Origin: Otis tarda
Lineage: Eukaryota; Chordata; Aves; Otidiformes; Otididae
NCBI GenBank assembly: GCA_026413225.1
Contig: CM048557.1
Coordinates: 4,642,501-4,706,500, forward strand
Reading direction: 5' to 3'
DNA: 64,000 nt
Each line of letters opens with the position of its first letter. Within the stretch, counting starts at the first letter, position 1. Under the pieces are notes generated by a model. The model was not told where the DNA came from, did no database searches, and worked only from the letters and a program-made list of their open reading frames with translations. Position numbers and translations under genes: made by a program. Shown here one piece after another: positions 34,251 to 45,900 of this stretch.

Positions 34251-35337
34251 TCCCTCCATCAGTGGAGACAAATTTTATTTTTCTTCATGTAGACAGAGCT
34301 TCTTAGTACAGTTTCTTGGATATTGCCTGCCACCTTTAACTTATTTTCATTGTTTTGATTATGATGTCAAATCTAGTTGATGATCATGTTTATGCAGTTC
34401 CAAGCAGAGCGTGGGCACACAGCATCTATCCTTTATGACATGAACTTGGCACAGCATCTAGTATTAATAAATCAGGGCTAAGAGGTTTGTAGGCAAGCAA
34501 ACCGTCAGAAAGTTACCGCAACTTTTGCAGTATATTAAGTGATCTGTGTTTTGTTCTAACTTTTAAAACCCTCTTTGAGAACCAGTATTCTGTTTCTCAT
34601 TAGTCGGTCTTTGATCCAGTGAAAATATCAGTCCCTTGAGTTAATATTTCATCTGACTATAGGGCCATGTAATTTGCTACGACACTAAGTCAATAGGTCT
34701 CTGCTGGCTTACCCCAGCAGGACTTGTATGTGTAGGCAAAAAACTCTCTGCAAAACGTGAATAATGTGGATCTAATCAAGAATTTATTTCTTTGGTTAAC
34801 CAAAGGAAAAAAGTGGAGTGTGAACATCAGTCCATCTAGGCACAAAAGGAGCTTGAGGGAAAGAAAACATTTCACTTTGTATCAATGCACATTCTCAATT
34901 TAATCTATAAACAGGAGTGTCAGGACATGTGCATCTTGCAGAGCCGCAGAAATAGCAGTAGATCGATTTATCGCTATTTACCGGCTTAGCCATCCTATTC
35001 ATGTGCTTTCTGTTATAGTGTACTTGGAAAGCTCAGACAGTCCTTCTGCATTAACCTCCACCTTCTGTCGTCATCTTTCCCTCTGGCTGCCCTGTGCTAC
35101 GTTCTGAAATTTTTATTTCATTGCACAAGGTGCTATAGAATGAAAATAAACATTTGTCTGTGGAGAGTTTGCTGACTCTAGAATATTCAGTTTGGCTTAA
35201 GCTAATTTAAAAACAAGCAACTGAAATTATGCTTTTACTTTTTAAGGCTTTTCCAGGGATATTTCATTCTATGATCTCCAAAGGAGCGAAGCATTTACGA
35301 ATATGCATTAATCCTCACTGGGAATTGATCCAGAGCT

Positions 35338-35385
35338 TGTTTTAAGCATATGCTTAAGTGGTTTGTTGAACTGGGGCCATAGCTG
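35338..35385. repeat. Ancient palindromic repeat remnant
   Basis: TTAAGCATATGCTTAA (35342-35357) is a perfect 16-bp palindrome, followed by GTGGTTTGTTGAACTGGGGC. The pair resembles the 'CTTAAGCATGTGCTTAAGTGCTTTGCTGAATCGGGGCC' end of a palindromic sauropsid repeat. Only one end remains. Confidence 0.5.
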
Positions 35386-35473
35386 CCCAGGCCCATCTCT
35401 GGCTGAGCTTTAATTGAGCAATGTGAACATTTGAATTCATTTACTTGTACTTGTGGGTTTTGGTTTTTTTATG

Positions 35474-35499
35474 TATATATATATATATATATATATATA
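35474..35499. repeat. (TA)13 dinucleotide microsatellite
   Basis: Thirteen uninterrupted TA units, preceded by GGTTTTTTTATG. Likely polymorphic in length. Confidence 0.97.
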
Positions 35500-36690
35500 G
35501 ATGAGATTGATAAGAATTTGCAGGCATCTCATATTTGGATCCACTGTGTGAGAAAGGGTCAGATCTTTAATATGACTTTGCAAAAAAAAAAAAAATCTTT
35601 AGTTTGATATCTGCCTGATAAGTAAATATTTTTTTATATTTTCACCAAGCTGAACAAAACCTTCAATCTGTGTTGTGTGGTTTTTGATCCTTGCTTAATT
35701 TTGGCTGGGGTTTTTTCAAATTTTATTTTATGGTTTCCATTTCTTTCTTGGGTATATGATAAAGAGGTGCCCTGTTGTAGAGGAAGATCCTGCTCTGGTT
35801 GATGTGTTAGCGTATCACTGACCCACTGCAGCTCATTCATGAGTTTTCAGCTCTGACAGGTTGAATGCCCAGAGTGGTCACTGATTAGACTGCCACTCCT
35901 AATATTCTCATCACTGCAGTTATCAAGCAGGAAAATAGTGACAAGTAAATCTAAACAGCGTGGGAAATGTAGAGGCTGAGAAACCATGGACTTGTAGCAT
36001 CTTAAGGCATTTACTGAGGCTGCAGTAGCTTTCAGTGTGATAGCACAATAATCTGGATCAGAAAAGGAATCCAAACCTTGGCAAATAGAAGGCAAATCAC
36101 ACATCACATTTGCAACTTGTACATTGCTCCATGATGCTTCAGGGGGAGGAGGAGAATTTCAGAGTCCTGGGTGATTCCTTTGAGCTTGGTTGTTTAGTGT
36201 TCAGTTGTGCTACTGAAGAGATCTGACCCTGAAACTTCAGGGCCACCTCCTGAACTCCAAAATCTCTATTCATCAATACAAAACTCTTAATAAAGTCACT
36301 GGGAATTTTCCTCAGATTTAGGGATATTAGAATTTGATGATCTTTATTTTTTTTTCCAAGAGGATAAGTAAAGTATATTTATCACCATAAATGGGGATTT
36401 CAGTCCTGATGGAAGAAACTCTATTTTTCCTGTTCTCAAAGTAGAGGAACAAGTCATCTTATAGTTTTAGAGCATTTTCTGACTGATGTGTTGTAAAATG
36501 AGATTTTTTTCATTTCATTTGGGCAAATTTCTTTTTGCACCTGATTTTCTTTCCCATTATTTGTGCAGATGTGGGCCCTGCTCCTGCAATTGTCCTGCCT
36601 TCTTGATGAGTATCCAAGGAATATTTTTAAGTCCCAGGCTCCAAAAATTCCCTGGGCCAGCACCAGAGTCTGAGATGCATGCAGTTGGCT

Positions 36691-36780
36691 AGAGCGTTCA
36701 CCTGGCATGTGCTGAGGCCACAATCAAATAAGGTAAGCCTCCAAGCAGAATCTGGGTCTCCTGTGTCTCAGGTGAATACA
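36691..36780. mobile_element. Imperfect inverted-repeat element (MITE-like remnant)
   Basis: TTCACCTG (36697-36704) and CAGGTGAA (36769-36776) form a perfect 8-bp inverted pair within a wider, imperfect symmetry (AGAGCGTTCACCTGGCATGT on the left, GGGTCTCCTGTGTCTCAGGT on the right). This resembles a sauropsid palindromic repeat of the form 'GTTCACCTGGGATGTGGGAGACC ... GGGTCTCCCACATCCCAGGTGA'. It is non-coding and strongly eroded. Confidence 0.5.
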
Positions 36781-36868
36781 GTAATGTCTTATTCTCTACA
36801 GTTGTTTTTTTTTCCCCTGAAAAGTCTGTTAGAGTTCTGAAAAATATTTCTCTGACCTTCTTCCTACC

Positions 36869-36898
36869 AAAAAAAAAAGAAAAAAGAAAAGAAAGAGC
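36869..36898 (+). repeat. A/G-rich simple tract
   Basis: A run of A interrupted by single G residues followed by AAAGAAAAGAAAGAG. Low complexity only. Confidence 0.85.
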
Positions 36899-39800
36899 AG
36901 GGTTCCATGAATCAGTATTTTCCAGTGAAAATTTTTTGTCAGAATATTCCTGATTGGTTGTAGCTGTTTTCTTAAAAGCACCTTTACTTAGGCTCTTGTC
37001 TAAAAATATAAATTCTCCTTAGAAGATGGGAGATGCCATGTACCTTTAACAAACAAGGAACGTGCTTCTGAAGTTACATGCATTTCAACTAGGTGATCCA
37101 ATAAATGTGTTAATGAGCAGAAATTAGGAAAATAAACTGCATTTGTTGCCCAGACTGGTAAATGTAGGTCCCGTGACTGGGGGGAGGACCTCTCTCCCAT
37201 CTTTTTACCCTACTCAGTGCTGTGTTTCTAAGCTCTGTGGCATAGTTGTGAAGTGTAGCTCTAGTAAGAGAGAATCTGTTCTCGGTCCTCTGGGTACACT
37301 TTCACCTGCAGCCTTGAGCAGGGCTGTGCACAGCTGCCTTGGGGACAAGGGAGCAATGCCATGTAGCTGTGCACACTCCTGTGCTTCCCCATCGTGTTGC
37401 AGGGGGTTTGAAAGCCACATTGGACCACACTAATGGTAGACAGAGAGCATTTTTGTGTGTTTTACTACACGCAGAGAAACGAGCAGTCCTCTGCACTCCT
37501 TTGAAAGCAGCAATACTTTAAACTCCAGGTGGAGCTGGTTGAATCTGTGAACCTCTATTTTCTCATGGAAGTTAAGGACTTTGGAAAAGCTGGGTGCCAC
37601 TGTCCAGGCACCCATGTTTGATTCCGTGTGCAGCTGGATGTGTGACTCTCACATGTGTGCACATGAACTCAATTTCTAGCACCAGTTAGTACCCAGGCTT
37701 GGTGGAAGGATAAAACAAAACAAAAAGGTAATAACTGGTCTTAAGAAGTTCTGATATGAGTTAAGCTTTTACAACAACTTTGCTGTGTTGTAACTAGAAA
37801 TATTCCACTATTTTGGACAGAGATGTTAAAGCATTAGATATATGCAAAATTCCCCATGTTTATTTAGGCTAACCCTGTGGTCCTCATAAACATCTGGATT
37901 TTGGTTTTGATCTGAAATTTTCACAGTCCAATATGGTAAAAGTAGATGTTGAATTGACAACCATCATAAATGTGAATGATCACATCAGAAATCTCATATG
38001 TAGCTTAATTGAGGGCAGCAGAGCCTACCTGACCACCCTTGATTGTGTTCTGGGGTTAAAAATACTTGCTTGCACACCTAACGTTAGTCGTCACTCTTTT
38101 TTTTAGATACAGAAGATTATTATAAATCTTTAAAAAGTTGAGTTGCAAGCTGTGATAGGAATTGAACTGACTGTCTTAATCAGAAATACTTTATTTGACA
38201 TGAAACATTTAAAACTCTTTAGAACGTTTAATATCATAATTTGTGCATAGTAAGCACTACTGCAGAGGTCAATGGCATCAAACTTGGTGGGTTGATTGTT
38301 AAAAGACATCAAGCATTTGTGCCTTCTCCTGAAGTATGTACAGGCTGCAGAACTTCTGACACCTTTGAAGAAAAGTAGCTGAGGCGAGGAAAGTGTAGCT
38401 ATATAGGTGAGTCATGGGGTCCATGTAATATAACCTGATTTTTCAGATGCTTTTATTTTCCACAACATTCTCACTTCTAATGTGAGTTTTATTTATGTGA
38501 AAACTGCATGATTGGCCTTCATGTATTTGCTTATGAGTGTATCCACGAAGTGGAGGACATTGAAGATTGTTCTGGATTCTTCATGACTGTATTTCAGAGC
38601 AAAATACTTCTGGGCCCAACAGCTGGGACCAGAACTTCCACAGAAGAAAAGCCCAGGCCATGTCCCCTTTCCCCTCTTCACAGCACCATTGTTTCACTCA
38701 GCATGCAGATCTAGAGGACAATGTTCTGTTCTTGCCACCATTTCTTGGTGCAATGGTGCTGTGAAGGGGTTACAACTCTCCAGCAGACTCAGAGCTCCAA
38801 GTAGGGGTAACAGAGGGTCAGTTTAGGCACTGTGCAATTTTGGAAGGATGTGGTAAGTCCTTGGTTGGAGTTCCCTGCCTTGCAGATCTCCGAGCTCCAG
38901 AATTGTTCACAGTTTCCCCATGCAGTTCCACATCAAGAGGATGCACAAGTGGGCAAAAAGCTGCTGTTCTCAGGATTTTCCCTTCCTGTGTTGCACTTGG
39001 TTGCAAGGTCCACCCTACAAAGGGGCCAACGAGGTGCATTGCAGAACTTTGTTTATGATGTTCTAATAGAACCATCTACCGATAAGCAAAATAGCTATTT
39101 AGGTTAAACTGCAGGATTCATCACTGCGTCAGAAACAATCTGTTGTTAAAGGAGCTTTCTCAATATTTGCTTTCATGATGATTTTAACACAGAATCCACA
39201 TTTGGGAGGGAACTGAAGAAAGAGATTTCAGCATGTGACCAAGGGTGAGTGGAAGATGATGCATCAGAGATTAAGCAATCAAGGAGACAATTACGCACAA
39301 GCTGAAGGCAAAACCCTCATCCTAGGCAGTGGAAGGAAAAGAATCATAGAGATTCAGGAGGGAGTGAGTGACAGGGTTAGACCAATGAAAATTGTGTTGG
39401 CCACAGTGTTTTAAACAAGGTGAAACAACAGAAAGGAAAGAGAAGTTTGGTCAGAAGGTAGGGAAGTTCAGAGGAAAAGCTGGAGTGAGGGGTAGGAACA
39501 ATCAGAGTGCATTAGGAAAATTGCACAGGGGCACATGGATGGCAGGGAACATGTGCATGGTTTTATATTACAAAGTGCATGTCCTAAATTGAGCTAGCTC
39601 GGAGTTTAAAGTGATTCAGATTTTAGGCTAATTTCCTTTCCTAAAAAAGGATTTTATTTCTCAATAGGCAAACATTTAAAATTGTAAAGGAGAAAAAGCA
39701 AGTACTTTCCTTGGAAGGATGGATGAAACATAAATCTTGAGCAGAACTGTAAACTGTTGAGACAAGGCAATTTTGCTGGATTATGTAGCTCATATCAGAT

Positions 39801-42299
39801 AGCAATAAATCAATCCTTCAAAGACAAAAGACTATAGAAAGAAGAATAAACCAAAGACTCTCCAAATAACAAAGGCCAGATACACAAAAGTAACTAAGGA
39901 GCTGAAGAGGCAAATAGATGCCTGGCAGGATTTTAAATGGGATCATTCAGCACAGACACTTGGCACCTGCTAGTGATTATTGGCATCTTCAGGCTCCTTC
40001 AGGCCCAGACACTCCCTTGACTGAGGTTAAAACTCCATCAGCATCAGGGAAACTAACTCATAGCCTTAAAACCTGCATGTTTGGTGTAGCATCCTTAAGG
40101 TAAATGGAATTTACCTAGTGGATGAGCGTGACCTATTATGAGCATTTACAATACACTTTAATATAATTCTGTCTTTGCTCACATGTATCATCCCTCTGAG
40201 ATGTGAAGTTCTGCACATATTTACCTTGCTTGCTGATCTGGGCCTGACTAGATAGAATAATAAATTTTGAGCAAAACTATGGCTTATTTGGTATGATGAA
40301 AGAATTCTAGCAGTGGGTACCAGCCACTAATGCTAGTTAATACTCACTTGCTCTTACAATTTGGAAATGAATTTTCTGTACTGTGTATTCCTGAGTTTGA
40401 AGCAAACACCAACATTCCAGTGCTGTAAATAGCAAAATGCAAACCTCATTCTGTCACTGTACCCTGTAGTCCCGATGCCTTGTTGTTCAGATCGTTCGGA
40501 TCTGGCATGTTCCTAACCTGTACATATTGACCCAGTGAAAATCAGAATATGAGAGAAGATTAAGACTTGGGGTTCTTCCTGACATGCAGGCAGAACAGTC
40601 ACGGGAGCTGGGAAGTGTTGCCAGATCCCCAGGCTAGAAGTACTGGGGACAGGCCTTTTAGCTGAGCTTTTCTATGCTGATGGTTATGTAGTCATCCAGC
40701 ATCAAATATGGATGGTTTGTTTGTTGATATTAAATAAAAATATGATTTGAGTCTTAAACTGCTGAGGGTGTGTGCAGGATATAGCAAGGGATTCCTGTCC
40801 TTCCTAAATCAGAAGAAATAAACACAATATGGATAACAAGAAAGACGAAAAACAGAAGAGAAATTGCTGTATACCTATTTTTAAAAAAACAAGCAAATTA
40901 ATTTTGAGGGCCCAAGATCTCATCATGACGGAGAATTACTAGATCACGCCAGACATGGTGAATAAAAGGCAAACAGGCAATGTTACTGCTGGAACAAGCA
41001 GAGATGTGATAAATCTAGGAAAATTTGCAAGTCTTTATTTGCCACTAGTCTGACAACAGATGATGTTGACATATCTGTGAACATATGCTATGAAAAAAAA
41101 GACTACTATCACAAGCTATGCATGATAGGGTCATTGAATATTTTAGCTCCAATTCTGGTTCTGGTTGGCCTGTATATCATCTTGAGTTTGCTCTTAGTTC
41201 AGTCTCCCCATGCATATTGTTCCACAGAATAGTTTAAGTGCATTTATTCAGAAAGGAGCCCTGCCATTTGAATACAATATAATTATGATTGCAATCCAAG
41301 CCTACAAAATTTTAGTTTTGCTTTATCAAAGATTTATATTCTGTTTGCTTGGACTTTGCCCACTTACAGAGTTCAGCTGGAAAAAAAAAATCAGAGTGCG
41401 CTGCTTACAAGTGAAATGGTACTTCTCTGAGTGGCTCTTTCAAGTCCCTTTCCCCTTTGGCACCAGAGAAGCGCTTTTTTCCTTTCATATCTTACGATGT
41501 TCAATACTTAAAACAGGGCAGCATGGAACACCATAAAAATAAGTCTTCCTGGCTTAGTTAAAAATACATTTATCTGCTTAAAAAGAAAAAAAAATCTTTT
41601 CCAAAAGCTTGTCTATACATTAATCCCGCCCAAGGGCACATTTGGTGTATGCTTTCACTATTTATGTGGCTGCTTGCTTTGGTATTGACTAAAAAATGAA
41701 ATTTTTTACTAATCAGGAAAAGATTGGACAGTGAAGCATGAGACTGTCCTCCTGCTATTCCTGGTAATCTTTTCTTAAAGAAAACACCTTACTGATGCGT
41801 TCCTCTCCAGACATCTCTCAAAGCATGATTATTCAAATGCAGAAATGTATTTCTGGTCTTACTGTTTACTCTGTGCTCTTACAGCTAGTGTGATCCCATT
41901 TTTTCCGTCGTCTTCTTTAATTACACCCCTCAGTACAAAAAGGTAAAAAAAAAAAGTAGCCATTTTTGAATGGCAAATCAGTCCGTGGGGGCTGCTGGGA
42001 TTTTAAGGGCAGCTGCTGTTCAATGTATCTGGTGTGTCACTTTCTGTTTTGTGCTACTGTTTTATTGCTGCTGTGGGAATGGAGCAAAAATAGCGGCTAC
42101 TGCAGTTCTGTTGAATAACCATCAATGTGATTCTAGCTGATGTGTCAGTCCCTCACTGGGCAAAAAAGATCCATATTTGATATGCCCTGCCCTACTCCGA
42201 CCGGTAAATTAAAATAGTAACGTGCTAAATAGCTACAGAAAAGCATGATTAGCTAAAAGACTCAGCTGATATACATAGGTGTGTTTGTGCTGCTGTGCA

Positions 42300-42950
42300 T
42301 CTGTGCGTCTGAGAATATACGTACGTCTCCAGAAAGGTTGGTGTAAGTAAATAATTCATGAGGTGCATTCAGTGTATTTAAACGTTAAATACATTGGCTT
42401 TCGAATTCAGTGCAACTACCGAAACCTGCGTTTGGCTACAGCCGTTCAACCGCTGCCTATTTAAAACAAAATCACTAGCAGGCTGCAAATGCCGAGTAAA
42501 AATTACACAAGCCCCAATTATTGACAGATCACCTCAGCTTGCCAGCTTATTCCTTTGTGGAGCTGAGATAGATCTTCCTCCCACGCAGGACGGCCGCTTG
42601 TTTCCATCTGAGTGTAAAGTCTTGACATCAGAAGTGCTGACTCATGAAACGGCAAGGAAGGAAAATTTCTCTTTCCACTACGGTGGCTGAATTCGCATGG
42701 ATTTCCCCCACTGTGGCTTCTCCTGTCCTCCTCACTCCGGCCTGCGCGTCTGGCCTCCGTGGATCTGAACCTGCCGCCAGGAAAGGACGTGAAGGTATTC
42801 AATACATCTCATAGCCGCTGTTGAGCGCGGTTCGGTGTCGAATCCATCTAGATCGTTTTCACTCTCCTTTCTATTCACAAGCAAAAGTTTATCCTGCATC
42901 AAACCAGGCTTGTCACGTACCGAGCCTAAACAGGCTTTTGTTCTACCCAA
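42300..42950. promoter_or_regulatory. Candidate CpG-enriched regulatory element
   Basis: CpG dinucleotides are clearly more frequent here than in the surrounding desert: for example GAAACCTGCG, CAGCCGTTCAACCGCTGCC, GGACGGCCGCTTG, CCGGCCTGCGCG and GTTGAGCGCGGTTCGGTGTCG. The left half also holds TTTAAACGTTAAATAC (42379-42394) and CCCAATTATTGACAGATCAC (about 42514-42533), which joins a homeodomain core to a TGACAG MEIS/TALE-type site. No repeat explains it. It could be an enhancer, a minor promoter or an exon of a non-coding RNA; the open frames across it show no protein motif. Confidence 0.35.
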
Positions 42951-45900
42951 GGCAATGCAGCTCCCTGAACCAGCTGCTTTCCCCCAACAGATGGCACTGC
43001 CTTTCTCTCGTAGTTAGCCAAAAGTTTAAAAACATTTTGTTAAAAATAGCTGCCCCACATTCTTAATTGGCAATCCTTTTTCTGTATATTGTTAGGCACA
43101 AATCAAATGCTGTTTAGCTCTTAGGCAAGCTCGATGCACAATACATAAGAGCACAATGTAAAACACCCAGATGTTTTCTTACTCTGTTCTGTATCTTCTT
43201 GTTATGCCAGAAAATACTGAACAATTTGGGTTTTGTCACTAATATCTTCAGAAACTTAGTTATAATAAAATGTTATTTTTCCATGATGAAGATAGACCCT
43301 TTTTGTTTAGCCTTAAAACTTGCTAAGGAGTCAGACCTCCACATCCGTGCGAAGCCCTCATTTTCACAAAAATGAAGCTGATATTACCCCAGTATCTCTG
43401 GAGCTCAGCTGCCTTTACTGGGGTGCTTAAGGCGTTTGGCCCTTCTCCTCAAGAAGGCTTTCAAATCTCTTGTTCTGGCCGGTCTTTCTCACATGAGGGG
43501 ATGGAGGTGCCCGCACCAGCCAGGTACCCTGAGCTGTGGTCCCCACAGCGGGGCCCTGATGCCGGTGCTGTGGTCGGTTCTCCAACCCTCCCCTGGGTCC
43601 CCGGGGTAATTCACCAGGGTAATTCCCCGGGAGTAATTCGCTACAGCTTCTTACCAGGGTCTGCCAATGCCAGCTCGGCTCGTGCAGGGAGCGGACGGAC
43701 GTGTCACTGGGGGTGAGCCTCCTTCTGCTCTCTCCTGAGCGAGCTAATAATTTCTGTGGCCTCTGCTGGGACCCATTTCATTTCTGCAATTCCTTGGGCT
43801 ATGCTGAGCAGAAAGGCCAAATTGCTCCTTTACAAAATGAAATTGTAATGGCCTCACGATTTCCTAGTTTAGTCTGTACCTACTCTTTCTTTTCGTGGTC
43901 GAGTTGTTTACGGTGGAACAGAAGGAACATGTTTTGTTTTGCTTTACTTCTTTGCACATGGACAGATTTTCAGCCAGCTGCCCGCAGTTTTACTCACTTC
44001 CACCTCCCCCCACAACAGACACAAATTCGGCGTAGGGCCTGATCCAAGCAAGCGTTTCCTTTCCGTAGCGGGGCTCTTCCAGCAATGTCAATAGCACTGC
44101 CCACAAACACGGTTTTGTATGTGCTGGAAGGCGGTGTCGAAGCCGGCCTTTTAGCACAGAGGCATGGGAGTAATTCTTTCTAATATGCATTCACATGCCT
44201 CTCTCTCCAGTGACCTTCATTTGCCATCTCTCTGCCTATTTAGTTAGTTTATTAGGCCCTTCTGAAGTGGTTCATAATATTCTCATAATATTGGACAAGT
44301 CCCAATAATTGTATCAAATTCCAGTGTTATCAGCTGGATTTTGAAGCCCCTTCTCCTGTTTGCTAACATATTAAACAGTGCTGTACCTAACAGAGTTCTT
44401 TGAGTCACCTCATTGTCAAAGCAATTGAAAGCCTTTTCTTCTTCCTCTTTGGTGATTTTTACTTCCCAAGTTGGTTTTGTTCCCTTTGTCACTTTTTGTG
44501 ATGAAGGCTATCAGCTGTTTTTAGAAAGAGCAGTAGATTAATCAAATGCTTGTTCTTGAGGCAGTTTTCTTTTTAAAAACTCTGCACTATTTTCTCTGTT
44601 TTATATAATTGTAACCTGGTTGTTTTCGTACTTTATTTTTGTCTTAAGAGTTTCGTTTTCCTGGTGGTAAACGAAAAGTAGGCTGCAGTTTTCAAGGCTA
44701 GCTCTAGCTCAATACGTTTTTTAAAGCTAGTACTCGTATAGCAGCTTCCAGCTCTCCAGCAGCTGATGGTAATGATCAAGGAGGTAGGGTTTTTTAATTA
44801 GTTTCTCCAACACTTCCTTTGAAATACTTGCATGCACACAAGCCAGTTTTGGAGATCTGTAACTCTCAAACACAAATGTTGCAGCACTTTCTGCCTTGAA
44901 AACAGTCTTTAGTATTGATTTATTTTTCTTACATGGGAGAAGAGATGTGTTGAAATGACATCTTAAAATCCTTTTTTGAATATAGGTGTAAATAAAACAT
45001 TTACATGGGATCTTTTTCCTCCTTCAGTCCTCCTGCTTCTTGTTTACGTGCCTCTATCTCTGTGCATATATGAAAGAATTACTTTTTTTAAATTTTGACT
45101 GCTTGCTTGTGAAATTTTTTCATGGACTTAATTTCCGTCCTGCGTTTTTTAAGGCAGTAGCATGTGCATTTTTATGTTGATTTCAGCTGATGTGGGTTCT
45201 TCTGTTTTGAAAGCTAATTGGTAAACAGCTTACCATGTAAACATAACCTTTATTTTCTCCTTGACTTCTGCTTCATCTTTGTGTCAAAATATCCATACTT
45301 TAGTGACTGCATTACAATTTTGTGGCTTTATGGATATTGGGAACATCTTGTGTTATTTCTTGCATCATGCCAGCCATGTGATTTCAGTCCCTAGGTCCCA
45401 GACGAGCTGCAGTGTGTCTTTTGTAAAGGCACTTGTTCTTACTGAAAAAACATCAGATTATTACATCCACTGCTCTCAAGTAGTTAATTTTAACCTAATA
45501 CTCTACTCATTAAAAGAACAGACTTTTTTTTTTCCAGCCTGCATTTGTCTACTTTCTCTTTCTAATCATTAATTACTTCTATGGCTTTGCTCCCTAGTTG
45601 AAAGTCCACTGGTGTCAGAGCCACTTCCCTGGCACTGTGATGAGTTATCTCTGCTTTTTTTGGGGGGTGGCTGTCTGCAGTTTGTCATGCACAGGTAAGG
45701 CTTCCACAATTTCAAATAATTTAGTGACTCGTTCTTGATTCTCTTGCAATATTCCAGAACCATCATGATTTGAAAATTGCATACCAGAACTGGACATAGC
45801 AATGCTGGTCCCATCAGTGATACATACCTGTAATATCATCGTCTCCTGCATAATCATGCAAGTATTGCGTTAACCTTAGCCCATAGATTGCATAGGAAAT

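Noticed and set aside
43372..43716. 114-codon plus-strand frame in CpG-raised sequence
   Set aside because: No protein motif recognised; composition follows the local G/C-rich DNA.
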